From assembly GCA_001600175.1 (NCBI GenBank), contig BCJC01000003.1, positions 1,240,001 to 1,304,000 of the forward strand: a stretch of DNA of 64,000 nucleotides, written 5' to 3'. The notes below the pieces were generated by a model. The model did not search any database, was not told the DNA's origin, and saw only the letters and a program-made list of their open reading frames with translations. The DNA comes from Erythrobasidium yunnanense. Taxonomy: Eukaryota; Basidiomycota; Cystobasidiomycetes; Erythrobasidiales; Erythrobasidiaceae. The position numbers and the translations under genes were made by a program. Every line of letters starts with the position of its first letter. The stretch's first letter is position 1. Positions 1 to 11,902 of the stretch are shown piece after piece.

Positions 1-994
1 CCTTGCACGTCGCCGATAGAGAAGGTGTAAGGTCCTTTCACGGATATCTTGCGCGGCTCTGCTGCGTTCAACTGCTCCATTCCCTTGATCTCACTGAACG
101 ACACGAAGTCACCATCTTCCAGACCGTGCCGTGTTTCGTCCAGAGTAGTCACGATGCCATCCTCGGTGATGGATACAATCATTCCTGTGAGCGGAGTCTC
201 GCCATTTGTGTCGATGATAGGGAACTGAGGACCAAAGTCACAGAAGACTGACCTGCAGACAGAATGGGATCAGCATATTAACTTATAAGTGGCGATGACT
301 GCTGCTGACCCAAACAGCCCTCTCACGTCAGCAGCGATGAAGTGGATGCCGTTGGCGTGTGTATAGTCGTTGACTTGCAATTGCTGCTCCAGAGAAGCGT
401 CTGTAAGGACTACCACTTGGAATTTGGAGAGGGTCGCTTGGTCGAGCTGTTTGGCTTCGAGGACGTTGACTGGGACGTAACGATTGAGTTCTCTGATTCT
501 AGGGAGTGTCGCTTGATCTCTAGGCTGTCCAATATCTGTTTGACGGAGGAAGAACTGAGTTCCTAGATCTGCGACCTGTGTCGGCGCTGGATCATGCAGG
601 GTGACAGATTTGACGCCAGCCAGGCAGATGTTTTTGGCTACAATCCATGTCAGTGACAGATGGCAGCTGTGTGAGTATCGACGGACCAATCTCTACTCCG
701 AGTCCTTTGAGTCCAACGACGAGGACATCGGACGCGGCCATGCGCTTCATGGCTGGCGAGACATGGGTTAGCTAGCAGTTTGAGATGATATCCAGATGCC
801 GGTTAGCACACCATCATGGCCCAGAACATAGCTGGAAGAGCGCACAAACTCGTCAGCGTTGGGCTCATCCATCCAGGACCATGACTGACGCACAGCTGTC
901 TCGAGTATAGACCTTCATCGATGTTGCCATTATTGTTGTCGCTGTTATTCGCAGTGGTGTCCTTGCTGTCGACTTGCATTGCTTCTGGATCCAT
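1..994 (-). CDS. UBA1: Ubiquitin-activating enzyme E1, N-terminal part (cut by window start)
   Basis: E1 adenylates ubiquitin and loads it as a thioester for E2 enzymes, in nucleus and cytosol. The visible part is the first adenylation half. Motifs are [20 protein letters not shown], then GLKGLGVEIAKN, the KSVTLHDP nucleotide-binding stretch, QLNDYTHANGIHFIAAD-like and FCDFGPQFPIIDTNGE. Exons read as 994-894, 831-812, 752-687, 637-310 and 252 to the window edge, with introns of 49-82 bases; the second exon is only 20 bases. The start ATG at 994 gives an acidic, Asn-rich leader of about 20 residues before the conserved region; an ATG 15 bases further in is also possible. It diverges from the TMEM41-like gene with almost no spacer. 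Identity is very sure; the C-terminal catalytic Cys domain lies outside the window. Confidence 0.95.
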
Positions 995-1031
995 AGCAGA
1001 GGTGACTTCTTGGAAGAGAGACAACGATGAG

Positions 1032-2435
1032 ATGAAGAACAACGAGGAGACAGACAGTGAACAGCAACGACGACAACAACGACGTGATGATGATGATACT
1101 TCCATAGCCATCAATAGCAGCGACGAAGACAGCGAAGAAGACCATCCTGATGATGACGATGCACCAGCTCCTCCAGCTGTTCTGACCTGGAAACAATGGG
1201 CTATACACCATAAAGTAGTCCTCCGAGCTGCTGCAAAAGCTGCAATCCTCTTTGTCGCCTGCTTCGTAGGCCTCATCCTCGCCTTGAAACTCCTCCTACC
1301 CCCTATAGACCCTCAGGACAGACCAGCTGTCAAAATACCAAAGAGCTTTGACGATCTAAAGCGCCTCAATCAGGTACTTCAGATCTACAAAAAAAGGCAT
1401 AGCGCGAGGGTGCTGGGGTCATTTATCCTCCTGTACCTATTGTGCGTTCGCATCGGCCCAGCTTCATGGATACCGTCCTAACGTTATTACGTTGCAGCCT
1501 ACAAGCCTACAGCTTGCCAGGGTCAATGTACCTGAGTATTCTCGTAATTTAAGCCAGAACTCTTATAGCCGGAAGCCGACTAATTGCACCTGGTCCTCTA
1601 GGCTGGCGCTATGTACGGCGTCCTCTTCGCTCTCCCTCTGGTATGCCTCTGTGTAGCTACAGGCGCATCTATGTGCTACCTCATATCGGCCCTTCTCGGA
1701 CCGGCCCTATTGCTAGCAAGCCAGCGCTGGCGCGATAGACTCGATGTATGGAGAGAGCGCATACGGAAACAAGGAGGAAATATGATCAGCTATCTCATCA
1801 TCCTGAGGTGAGCATCATTCCCGACAAGGAAACCCTCGGCTTGGCTGAGTATTCATTGATATTCGTAGAATAGCTCCGCTCCCGCCTCATTGGTTTGTCA
1901 ACGTAGTATGCCCTCATCTCGATGTCTCTCTCCCTCTCTTTTGGGTCTCTACCTTCTTTGGCGTGATGGCCGTCTCATTCATCCATGTTCAGATCGGCAC
2001 AACGTTAGATCAGATGGCTAGTCCTAGCGAGTTTCATCTCATATCGGTGAGCTCACCTTTTACTGATGCTTTGTCCTGGCCTACGCATTGAGCTCGATGC
2101 ATGCACAGTGGCGCAACTTCTTTGGCCTAGCTGGAGTAGTCGCTGGCGTAATGCTGCCCGTCGCCCTCAGATACTACTGGCGAGACGCGTTGGCTGAAGC
2201 TGCCGATCCTCCTAGCGGACCTATCAGGCTGGGCGTCAATCACCCTGATCCCCTGCTGACAGTTCGCGCTGAGACGGCGCATAAAGCCGGCTCTGCTACA
2301 GAAGCATCAAAGCACCCCATAGATACAAGAGGAGCTGATGTAGACGCAATCGCTACAGACAGTACGGATGGATCGGGAATAGCACTTCCGCTCTTGACAG
2401 CAGCATCGCCGGGTTCTGGCAGAAGTAGTGATTGA
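1032..2435 (+). CDS. TMEM41/VTT (SNARE-associated) ER membrane protein
   Basis: This is a polytopic membrane protein of the VTT/DedA superfamily, whose TMEM41B members are ER lipid scramblases involved in autophagy and lipid mobilisation. Exons 1032-1441, 1498-1543, 1602-1807, 1869-2046 and 2109-2435 give 388 residues. After an acidic, Asp/Glu-rich N-terminus come a first membrane segment, the family signature LPGSMYLSILAGAMYG, the RIAPLPPHWFVN segment and a final hydrophobic stretch before a disordered tail. An in-frame ATG at 921 would add 37 residues but would overlap the UBA1 first exon on the other strand, so 1032 was chosen. The family is clear from the VTT motif; assignment to TMEM41 rather than the related TMEM64/TVP38 rests on the short spacing and the HWF motif. 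Confidence 0.85.
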
Positions 2436-2628
2436 GTAGCATGGCCTCTATGTGTACTTCTAAATCTTTCATGATGGACTCTCACACTAATTGTAGTTGT
2501 ACGGATTCTTGCTGCCTGATCGGGCCGATGATGATGCGGCAGCCTGACGTTGTCTCTACACCAAGCAAAAGACAGAGGAAGCTGCCGCCTTTTCTTTTGT
2601 CAAAATCTTGCAAGATACATACAGTACG

Positions 2629-4391
2629 ATGGTCGGATCTATGCCCCCAGTTCACATCGCTGTACCAGCATCAGCCCATCTTTGGCCGGGCATCAGAACC
2701 TGGGCCAATTCTGCGGTAGAAAGCGTCGCCAACCTCAGTGTGGACAAGCTTCAGGCCTATGACTATAGCCTCAAAGGACTAGAGGTGAGGAAGACCGCCT
2801 TTTGTGCAATGTTATGATGACGGCAGGCCGATATTCTGCAAGAGACGCTGACTTGAATGGGCTGTATACAGAACTGGTACATCCGCACAGATCCCCTTCA
2901 CTCTGCTTTGACGTTCAGCACCTTCCTGGCCATCGCCGTCTTCATCATCGGAGAAGCTACAAACAATGCTTCAACCGTAGACCGGATGTGGGCTGCTCTG
3001 CCCGTTGTTTACTCTGCACATTTTGCACTCCATGGTCACTGGGGAGGAGCTGCTAGTGTGACCAAGCTCTTCAGCTGGTCTGGCCTTCAATCGAAATGGC
3101 AGTCGATAGTTCCCGCTGGCGTGGATGAGCGCATGTTTCTGGTGCTCCTCCTGCAGGTAAGACCACAGATGCTGTCGGCAGCCCGAGAGAGACTAATTAA
3201 CGGATCGTTCTCCAGATGGCATGGTCTACTCGGCTTACCGGCAACACCCTCCGAAGAGGCTTCTTCAACCCTTTCGAGGAGGACTATCGATGGCCTATTG
3301 TCCGCAATCGTATGCCAAGGTGGATGTGGGTCCTCCTGGACCTGACCTTCGTTGCCTTCACCCAGATCTTCCTATTACTTTCCACCGCGGTAAGTTGATA
3401 TGACAGATTCAAAAGACCCAAGTGACCTCTGCTTACACCGCTTACTATCTGTCACAGCTTCCACAATACCTGCTACTCAGTAAGTAATTGCCTTCTGATC
3501 TGTAGCCTTTGGCCCTCTGCTAACGCCTGGTTTCAGCCTCCACGCGTGCCTACCACCCATCAACTCCCCAAACACCTCTTGGATGGCCAGACTTTGCTAT
3601 CGCCGGTCTATTTCTCACTAATCTGGTTATCGAGCAGGTCAGTTCAGGACGATGGTAGCCTCGTCGTCAGCAAACCTGAGATTTGAACCTCCCATCAGAT
3701 TGCCGACTCACAGCAGCAGGCTTTCCAGAACTGGAAGCACGGACCTGAAGGCAAAGAGGGCAAAGGTGCACGCATGCTGAAAGGAAAGTCACCTCGTCAG
3801 ATAGCGGTAGCCGAGGGTAATCTCCGTCGTGGATTCATTACCTCGGGTCTATGGTCCTGGAGTCGTCATCCCGTAGGTCACATCGATTTGTAAGAGGCTG
3901 ATTTGAGCTAATTCATGGTCTCCCAGAATTTCCTGTGCGAGCAGATCAATTTCTGGATACTGCCACTATTTACCCTCCGCGCCACGGTGCCGCAAGCGGT
4001 CTTCAACGACATTTGGAGCTCTATCAAGACCAGCATCGCGCTCAAGGATGCATCTTATGCTTACGACACCATCAAAGCTGCTTCTGGCCACATCTTCAAC
4101 TATAGTTGGTGCCCAGCTATCGCAATGACGCTACTATTCCTTTCGAGCACAACTCTCACCGAGTCCATCTCGTCTGGCAAATACCCGAAATACAAGCAAT
4201 ACCAGCGTAGAGTCGGAATGTTCCTGTGAGTCGATTGCGTTACAGTACGCCTCGGATGGTCCTCATTTACAAATCCGCACTATAGACCGGGCATGACGAT
4301 CTTGAAAGGTTTCTGGCTAGCCATCACCGGCAACTTGAAATCAGTCAATGAACAAGTATATGGCGATGGAAAGCCAAAGAAGAACGAGTGA
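2629..4391 (+). CDS. DUF1295 multi-pass membrane protein (steroid-reductase-like fold)
   Basis: Eight exons (2629-2784, 2872-3156, 3216-3389, 3458-3479, 3537-3637, 3699-3872, 3927-4225, 4286-4391) encode 438 residues with several hydrophobic segments. The C-terminal half carries the DUF1295 pattern: GLWSWSRHPNFLCEQ, then FNYSWCPAIAMTLLF and SGKYPKYKQYQ. The RHPNF and the KYP...Y..Y parts resemble the NADPH-binding C-terminus of 3-oxo-5-alpha-steroid 4-dehydrogenases and isoprenylcysteine methyltransferases. The substrate is unknown in fungi, so an oxidoreductase role is only an inference from the fold. Exon 4 is a 22-base micro-exon. The start at 2629 is the first ATG in the coding frame of exon 1. 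It lies in tandem 193 bases after the TMEM41-like gene and converges with UTP7, 90 bases apart. Confidence 0.85.
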
Positions 4392-4481
4392 AAGGATGAT
4401 GATGATAGTAAGGCAGAGCATGCGAAAGCAAGTGAAATGTCACAACAACGAGACGACAGTGTCCAAATAGTGTTAAAACTC

Positions 4482-6537
4482 TCATGCAAATCGGCCAAGA
4501 GCTCCATCATCAGCAGCATGACTTATCTTGCTGCGCTTGCGTTCTATTTGCGCTGCCTTCTTACGCTCTTCCATCAGATCCCGCACACGCATTGTCTTGG
4601 CATCGATAATGTTCTTCTTCCGGCGAAGAATGCGCTTGAGTACCTTGTTTCTCCCTCTTGGCTTTCTGACTTTGCCTTCTTCATCTTGACCAGGCGGGGC
4701 TTCAGTCTCATCATTTTCCCCAGCATCTGCCGGATCTTCATCCTGCTGCACACGCTCCAATCTCGACATCTCGCTGTACGACTTCTGCTTGCGACCTGGC
4801 AGGGCAGCCAACCGTCTATCGTTGACTCCCATCCCTTCTAGCGGATCTGCCGCCGTTTTCTTTTCTACGAGTTTACCAATGAAGTCGGTGTCCAGATGAA
4901 TCTGATCGGGCTGTATTTTGTCCAACAGGCCAATGACTTCACGTTCGCGACGGGATTTCTTGGACTCGAAAGGATCGGCTTCTAGGGAGTCGTAGTTGGC
5001 CTCTCCGGCACCGGGAATGAGCAAAGAGCTGATGCCACTAGCATGACCGACTCCAAGGACATCTTCGAACGGACAGAACGCTAGCGACTGTACGGCGGTA
5101 GATGGAAACAGCTTGGTCATATAAGGGCCGGGCGCTCGCGCAGCGGCTTTTGCTGTCTCGGCATACACCTGCGACGATCTCGTGTGAGTGACAGCGATGA
5201 TGCAAAAAAGGGCAACTACTTACCGTAGCGTGATTGCTCCACCCTGCGGCCAGCAGCCCTTTCTGGCTGTAGGCTAGCGATGTTGCTGGCTTGTGCAGCT
5301 GCCATTCGTGTAGAGCAGCCCACTTGCGCACGTCCCACACTTTCATGCTTCCATCTAACCCGCTTGTTGTAAAGTAGTTGCCCGTAGTACTTGGGTCATA
5401 AGCGATGGCGGATACTGGACTTCCGTGCGCAAGAAGGGTCACTTGTGCCGTCGATATGTTGGGCGTCCACATCGTCACGGTGCCGTTCGAATGGCCTAAC
5501 GAAATGACGCCGGAGTGGTGATTTTGTGCCATGGTGGAACAGGCGCCGAGTTTTGTACGATGTTCGGCGACCAGGGCTCCGGTAGAGGTGTCTTGGTATT
5601 TAAGGTATCCCGCGTTGCCCTGCAAACAATATCAGGCCTGTAGTCTATTGCAAGTCAGTGCGTTGAACTTACTACTGTAGCCAGTAGGAAGTGGTACCGC
5701 AGAAACTGCATCGAATTGACTTCCAGATGATTCCGCAGCTGGTGTATCTCGAGACCGTTTGAATCATAGATGTAGACATACTTCTTCTGGGCTGCAGCAA
5801 AGAAGGAGGTATTGTGCAACCAGCTGGAGATGTTCACTTAGCAGGAGTTTGAAAGCATTGGCGCCTCAAGTACACTCACCATACATCCCTTACAGTCTCC
5901 TTGAGGTGTAGTTCTGTACCCAATTTTCCTGCCTGCCAGTCGAACGTTGCAACATGTCCCTTTCTGCCTGCTATCGCTAGATGCCTCCCATCTGCAGTAT
6001 AGTTGAGCTTGTACGGCCCAAAGTCTTCCAAGCGCAGATTGAAGTTCTTGCTTGCTGCGGCAGCTCCGATGTTGTCTATAATCTCATCTTGGGAGACTTT
6101 CCATGTACGCTCGAGATCTGTTTCTGCCTGAAGCCTTGCGTTTACATCTTGCGGGAGGAGGAGGGAGTCATGTTCATACGCAGCAGCTGCAGCTCTCTTC
6201 TGCTGGTTAGCCAGGCTTGTCAGATGAGTTGCGAGCTTCTTGTTTCGCTGTAAAAAAGCTGCTATCTCAGCTCTTTCGGTCGCACAAAGTCGCAAAGATC
6301 CAGGATGGGCATATTCACAGTAGCAGGATTGATAGCTGAACCTCTTGCATATCTTGCTATCTGCGCTGGCTGTGCGACGTAGCTGGGCTGCTCGCTGCTA
6401 CCACCCTCTAGTTTTGCAGGATTCTCGCTGGCGTTGCTGCTGTCGGCGTTCTTCTGCCTCTTTCTTCTGACTTTTGTCGTTCTCGCTGTTTGTGTATTGT
6501 TGCTGGTACTGGTACTTGCTTCCATCGAGCCTTGCAT
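4482..6537 (-). CDS. UTP7: U3 snoRNP / small-subunit processome WD protein Utp7 (WDR46)
   Basis: Utp7 is a WD-repeat component of the small-subunit processome in the nucleolus, needed for early cleavages of pre-18S rRNA. Exons 6537-6319, 6265-5880, 5823-5673, 5619-5224 and 5168-4482 encode 612 residues. A Lys/Arg-rich N-terminus leads to the DLERTWKVSQDEI segment, WD-type repeats (HLAIAGRKGHVATFDWQ, GLDGSMKVWDVRKW) and the diagnostic BING4CT block FCPFEDVLGVGHASGISSLL followed by PGAGEANYDSLEADPFE. The tail is very basic, as in orthologues. The joint of exon 1 to exon 2 is the least certain because the flanking residues are poorly conserved. The start is only 56 bases from the start of RRP36 on the other strand, another 18S processing factor, so shared regulation is likely. 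Confidence 0.95.
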
Positions 6538-6593
6538 TGTTAACGAGAATTGAAAGGCGACTCTCTGCTTATTGACGGATTACTCTACAAACG

Positions 6594-7883
6594 ATGAAGG
6601 CGAAACAACGGCATAATAATGGCGAGGATGAAGAAGATGGAGTAACAATGCAGCTGGACAGCGAAGGCGACGACGACGACAACGAGAGCGGCCTGTCTGA
6701 GGATGCTGGTTCAAACGATGATGCTGCTGGCGACAACGCAGACTTAGCATCCAGATTCGCACAGTACATGGGAGACAGCGACAATGCCAACGAAGAAGAT
6801 CTGGATCAAGATCTGTCGCACACTGACTCTGACGACGAAGAAGCGCCAGATGATGCGCAAAGTCGACGCCTTGAAGCTATGAATGCCGGTACGCGACGCT
6901 AATGCATTCACCCTTCAAGCATACAGCTTATACCTGGTTGTTCATTCGGCAGAACTGCAAAAGATCCCCATGAAGACGCTCCTCAAAGCTCAGAAAAAGC
7001 TGGCCCGTCAATCTGCGTCGACCACACCGAGTGCCAGCCTGCAGGAAGCTGGTCCATCTACGTCCTCCGACAAAGCTCGCAGGGGCCGTAAAGCACCGAG
7101 AAGGACCCTAGAGCCACATCTACTCCAAGAGAAACCTTCAAGCGAAACCGAAAAGCGCAAGAAGGTGAAAGCACATCGGGATCACAAGCACGCGTAAGCT
7201 ATTGTGACTCGGTAGCAGCCACTCAGTCGCTAACTCCCATCGCAGACCCACGGAAACCACCTCGAAGCGACCAGTCGGTCGATATAGACCGGTTGTCGAA
7301 CTTGAACAGGATGTCAGTCAAGTTGCACCATACCTTCAATACACACTAACCCTCAATCACTACCAGACCCGTCGGGATCCTCGTTTCGAGAACGTCGGTG
7401 GAGACTTTGATCAGCAAAAGTTCAATTCGTCGTACGCTTTCCTCGACGACTCCCGAAAGGAAGAGATATCAAAGCTCAGAACAGCGTTGAAAAAGACAAA
7501 GCGAAAGATGGGAGCCGTAGACTTGGTAGAAAGGGCTGCTATGGAGCAAGAATTGACGAGGCTGCAGAGCAAGCAGGCTGCAAGAGACAAAGAGGCCAGG
7601 GAAGCCGAAGCTACCAAAGGCTGGCAGTCGCAAGAACGCGCGAAGCGAGCAGAGGGCAAGAAGCCGTTCTATCTGAAAGATGGTAAGCTTATTCGGATGT
7701 TGCGGTATCTCTGAAGCTAAAAAGTCGTTTTCTCTCACAGCGGAGAAACGGAAGTTTGCAGAGGAGAAGCGTTTACAAGAGCTCTCAAAGGATAAGCGCA
7801 AATTGCGCAAGGTGGAGGATCGCAAGAGACGCTCAGAGAAGCGCAAAGACTTCGCATCCGCGCCGCCTCTCAGACAAGTGTAA
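6594..7883 (+). CDS. RRP36: rRNA biogenesis protein Rrp36
   Basis: Rrp36 is a nucleolar protein of the 90S pre-ribosome required for cleavage of pre-18S rRNA at the early sites. Five exons (6594-6888, 6953-7193, 7246-7312, 7367-7682, 7741-7883) encode 353 residues. An acidic N-terminus precedes the family blocks LLKAQKKLARQ, SKRPVGRYRPVVE and TRRDPRFENVGGDFD, then YAFLDDSRKEEISKL and a long, highly charged Lys/Glu helix ending the protein. These match the order of motifs in known Rrp36 proteins, and the length is usual for fungi. It is transcribed away from UTP7, and converges on SEC20 with 190 bases between stops. Confidence 0.93.
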
Positions 7884-8073
7884 CGTGATTCAGCCTCTTC
7901 TTGCTGCTGTTTGTCCTGAACAATGATAGATGGTTATGAGGATTACAAAAGGCTTGGTATGCCTGTTGATGTATCAGTATGCCAAGTATCGCAAGTACTT
8001 CGATTCATGTAGGCGGAGCAACTGGACCGGTGTCGAGCTTGTTGCCTCTTTTGCTACATTTGCCGACTTCGAA

Positions 8074-9733
8074 CTACAGCTCATCATGGTTTACTACCGC
8101 TAAAACATCATCATCCGTATAGTCGTCGGTTGGCTGGTAGACATTAAAGTCCTCTTCGTCTCCCGCCTGCTCTGGTATTGTCTTATCGGCTTCTCCTAGA
8201 AGCGAAAGCTCTTCTTCGTCTGTTGTTGGACTCAAGTCCGCGTCCTCGAATACGACTTCCCTGGGGCGGGGCTGGTGCGCGCCGTCTGCAGTAATGTGTT
8301 CATGATGCGGGGTATCTTGCGCATCGAAGCATGGCTGTGCGTCACCTGTTGCAAGAGCACTGGTAGCACCGCTGTCGTCCGACTGCCCGGGGTCGTCTAG
8401 CATAAGCTCTTCTTCCAAAGGAGCAACGGTAGAGGTAGAGATACTATTCCCGTGATCATACTCTGAACTTGCCGTAATCTCGGCATTCGCTGGCTCTGCC
8501 TCGATAGTGACGGGTAAAGATGTGACGTCGGCGGTAATGACTTGCTCGCTCACACCCATGCTGGGTGCATCGTCAAGCTTCTCTGTACTTGCGCTTGCAG
8601 CTTTGTGAAGTGGAGCAGAGCTCAAGGACCGCGAAGTAGCGGAGAGACTAGCCAAGGCCGTGCTAGCGGAGGCGAGCGCAGTGGTAACTGACTGTGCAAT
8701 CAGAGTACCCGATGACTTGGCTGAGCTCGGAGATTCCTGTGGTAGCATGGCTTTTGCGCCCCGTGTCGCAACACCACCAACGCCTCCCGCCACTCTGCCA
8801 ACGAGAGATACCGCCCTTACACCTCTATCGATGATCCGCCGCTTAATGATGAGAATGCAGACAAGGAGGAAAAAGATGAGGGCTGCTGTGATGAGCAGTC
8901 GGTCGAGCACGTCCGCCTTTTCAAGCGCCGTGATGAGCTTCTTGGACGCGGACAGGACATCCGAGAAAGAGGTATATTGGTTGGAGGTGAGACTAAGGGT
9001 CTGGGACGAGCGTTCTGCATCGTAGAACAGGTATGCGATCAGTAAAGCATTGTGCGAGGATCAGCCAATTCTTTGCTCACCTAGCATCTGTGTACTCAGT
9101 ACAGAGCGCTCCAGTTCCTGCTCCATGAGCTGACGGGTTCTTCGAAGGCCATCCGTGACATTGGAAGTCGCGCTCATGAGTTCATCGTCCTTGCTGGCGT
9201 GCGTTTCTTGTTTAGACGGGTTGCGCTGAGCTGAGGCATTGCTGCTGAACAGCTCGGCGCGCATCGAGGAAGTAGTAGATGCTTGTATACGGCGTCGAGA
9301 TGTCAGAGTAGCATCGCGAACCTTGCTTCGAAGGCTGCATACATGCTTCAGCCGCAAGCCGAGTGACGGCTTCCGTCTCGACTTCACCTTTCAAGCTGGG
9401 AAGAACGTTGCGAGCACTGTTCGATGATGTCCAAGCGTCGACGAGGGGAAGGATGCTGTTCAGCAAGCAACGCGAGATCCTGCACGTCGCGGTCAAGGTC
9501 AGCTTCTGGATGTCCAGGAAGATGTCGGCATGCGCGGTCACCTCGACGAGGCCATCTACGACAGCAAGATCACCATTGACCTGTCCAGCGAGCTCGGCGT
9601 GCAGCGAAAGCGGTCCTCTGCATTGAGCGAGCTCGACAAGCGACCATTCTTGCAGCGAAGACAGACGGCGGTCGATGGAAGCCAGCAGATCAGCGGCAGC
9701 AGCGTCGTCTTCAGCGTCAGCGGCGGTAGTCAT
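8074..9733 (-). CDS. SEC20: SNARE Sec20 (BNIP1 type) with C-terminal HDEL
   Basis: Sec20 is an ER t-SNARE for retrograde Golgi-to-ER COPI vesicles and acts with Ufe1, Use1 and Tip20. Exons 9733-9322, 9281-9081 and 9014-8074 encode 517 residues. The Sec20 domain is visible around TRQLMEQELERS, then YTSFSDVLSASKKLI and ALEKADVLDRLLIT, followed by one strongly hydrophobic membrane anchor. After it comes a lumenal tail of roughly 250 acidic, Ser/Thr-rich residues ending in HDEL, the ER retrieval signal also found at the end of yeast Sec20. The first intron is about 40 bases, near the minimum for splicing. The start at 9733 is the first ATG in frame. It diverges from the DAHP synthase gene, 216 bases apart. 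Confidence 0.92.
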
Positions 9734-9949
9734 CGCTGTCGTAGAGCTACTTGTCACTTCAGTTGATGGACGATAGGCGAAACGGGCGCTCAGATGTCGC
9801 AATAGTCTTATAGCAGCAGCAACAGACAGCCATGCTTAGGTATAGCATTCTGTATTGTATGTGATAGTATTGCATGGCTTGTCCATCCATAGTATATACG
9901 ACCTGTCCAGCTTGCCTTGCCTTTCTTTCGCCAAAGAACCGCGCGCGAT

Positions 9950-11902
9950 ATGGCTGATCCTGCTACTTCTGAATCATCTGCTTCTGCTGGCGCTGCTCCC
10001 TGGTCTCCCTCCTCATGGCGCTCGTTCCCTGTGTCACAGCCTGTCGTCTACCCTGGCCAGCCTGAAAAGCTCGAAAAGGTCGTCGCCAAACTCAAGCATC
10101 TCCCGCCGCTTGTTACTTCAACAGAGGTACTGTCTCCTGATGCATTGACTCCTGGTGCCCCATCTGACTGTTATTCCTCGAGATTGACCGCCTCAGAACT
10201 CAGCTGTGAGTTCATGCGAAACAGACAGCGCTCGACTCGATTTAACATATGCTTCATTTTCCAGAGCCGACGTCGCAGAGAACAAGGCTTTCCTACTGCA
10301 GGGCGGTGACTGTGCAGAGCTATTCGAGTATTGCAATAGTGTTCGTCCATGACAAATTTGTCTCACCTTACTGTGATCGGCTAACCATACTATGTTCCAC
10401 AGCAAGCCATAGAGCAAAAGCTTTCGCTTCTCCTGCTTAGTAGTCTGGTGCTCGTATATGGGGGCAGAACTCCTGTCGTACGCATTCTGCGGGGTGCAGG
10501 TCAATTCGCCAAACCACGAAGCAAACCAACTGAAATTATAGATGGAAAGGAGGTACTCAGCTTTCGGTGAGTCGTTCAATGTGCGGATATACAGCTGCGC
10601 AGGCTGAAGGTGAGGCGCAAGAGGCGAGAATGTCAATGGCATAGGTCTAGATGAGCGAGATCCAGATCCTGAGCGATTGCTGCAGTAAGCATCGCCTGCT
10701 TCAACGTAAAATTCTGCTGATCGCCTTTACATCGTCAGAGCGTACTTCCACTCCGCGGCCACCTTGAACTGCATCCGCTCTTTACTAGCATCTGGTTTTG
10801 CGGATCTGCACAACCCTCGCTCCTGGTCACTATCGCATGTCCGCAACCCGCAGCTAGCAAAGTCGTTCGAAACTATTGTCGAAAGGCTCGAGGACTCGCT
10901 CGACTTTTTAAAAGTTATCGGAGGGGAGAGCGGAGCCTCCTTGAGGAGCGTCGATCTGTGGACCAGCCACGAGGTATGTATGCAGCACGGTAATGCATCG
11001 AGCGAACACTAACTTCACGCTCACTTAGGGCCTGATGCTGGAATATGAAGAAGCTTTGACGAGATCTGCCTCGTTTGACGGTCGACAGAAGTGTTATAAT
11101 GCATCGGCGTAAGGCATCGCACATTAGCTAGATGTATAGCCAAGCTGATGTGTATCGCAGGCATTTCTTGTGGATCGGAGACCGTACAAGGGATATCAAT
11201 GGCGCACATATCGAGTACTTCAGAAACATTCGAAACCCCATCGGTTTGAAAGCAGGCCCTACATTAGCACCCGAAGAACTTGTCAGACTGCTGGATATCC
11301 TCGATCCTTACTATGAACCCGGCAAAGTCACCATCATCGGTCGCTATGGCGTCAGCAAGGTGAGTGAAGCTAAGTCTAAGTCGAAGTCCGGCGCTCAAAC
11401 CAAGCCGTGTGCTTCTCTTAGGTCGCAGACTGCCTGCCCGCGCACATCAAGGCCGTCCAGGCTACCCGGCATAAGCCTGTGTTTTGTGCTGACATCATGC
11501 ACGGCAACACGGTATCGGCAGGCAAATACAAGACACGCCATCTGGCAGACATGGTGAACGAGCTTTCGCAGTCCTTCCAAATACATCTCGATCATGGATC
11601 TCGCTTGCAAGGTGTACATCTGGAGATGACTGGAGACATGGATAAGGATGGCTTCAGCGTCACGGAGTGTTTAGGAGGCAGTATGGAGCTAGAAGTGGAA
11701 GAGCTAGCCAAACGTTACGAGTCATTCTGCGATCCGAGGTTGAACTTGGAGCAGACGCTTGGTGGGTCAAGCAGATATTCCGTCGATCGCTTGCTAATCA
11801 TCAACCTCAGATATCGCCTTCCTGATTGCCGATCGTATGGCCAGCGAAAGAACAGGCAAGAAAGCCGAAAATGATATTCTGCGAACGTTGTCTTTGCGGT
11901 GA
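9950..11902 (+). CDS. DAHP synthase, class II (plant/microbial type)
   Basis: This enzyme condenses phosphoenolpyruvate and erythrose 4-phosphate to DAHP, the first step of the shikimate pathway. It is the class II type, not the class I Aro3/Aro4 type. At least nine exons join into blocks typical of class II: PWSPSSWRSFPVSQPVVYP, FLLQGGDCAELFEYC, RILRGAGQFAKPRS, RGENVNGIGL, AYFHSAATLNCIRS, HFLWIGDRTRDINGAHIEY, NPIGLKAGP, GRYGVSK, KPVFCADIMHGNT and DMDKDGFSVTECLGGS. The metal- and PEP-binding Cys, His, Glu and Asp of these blocks are all present. The start at 9950 is the first ATG before the conserved tryptophan-rich opening. Some internal joints, including one short exon at about 10616-10685, are by-eye calls. 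Converges on the CorA gene. Confidence 0.93.

Noticed and set aside
803-1276. Long minus-strand frame over the UBA1 start
   Set aside because: Only its central part (994-894) is coding; the rest reads through introns and upstream DNA.
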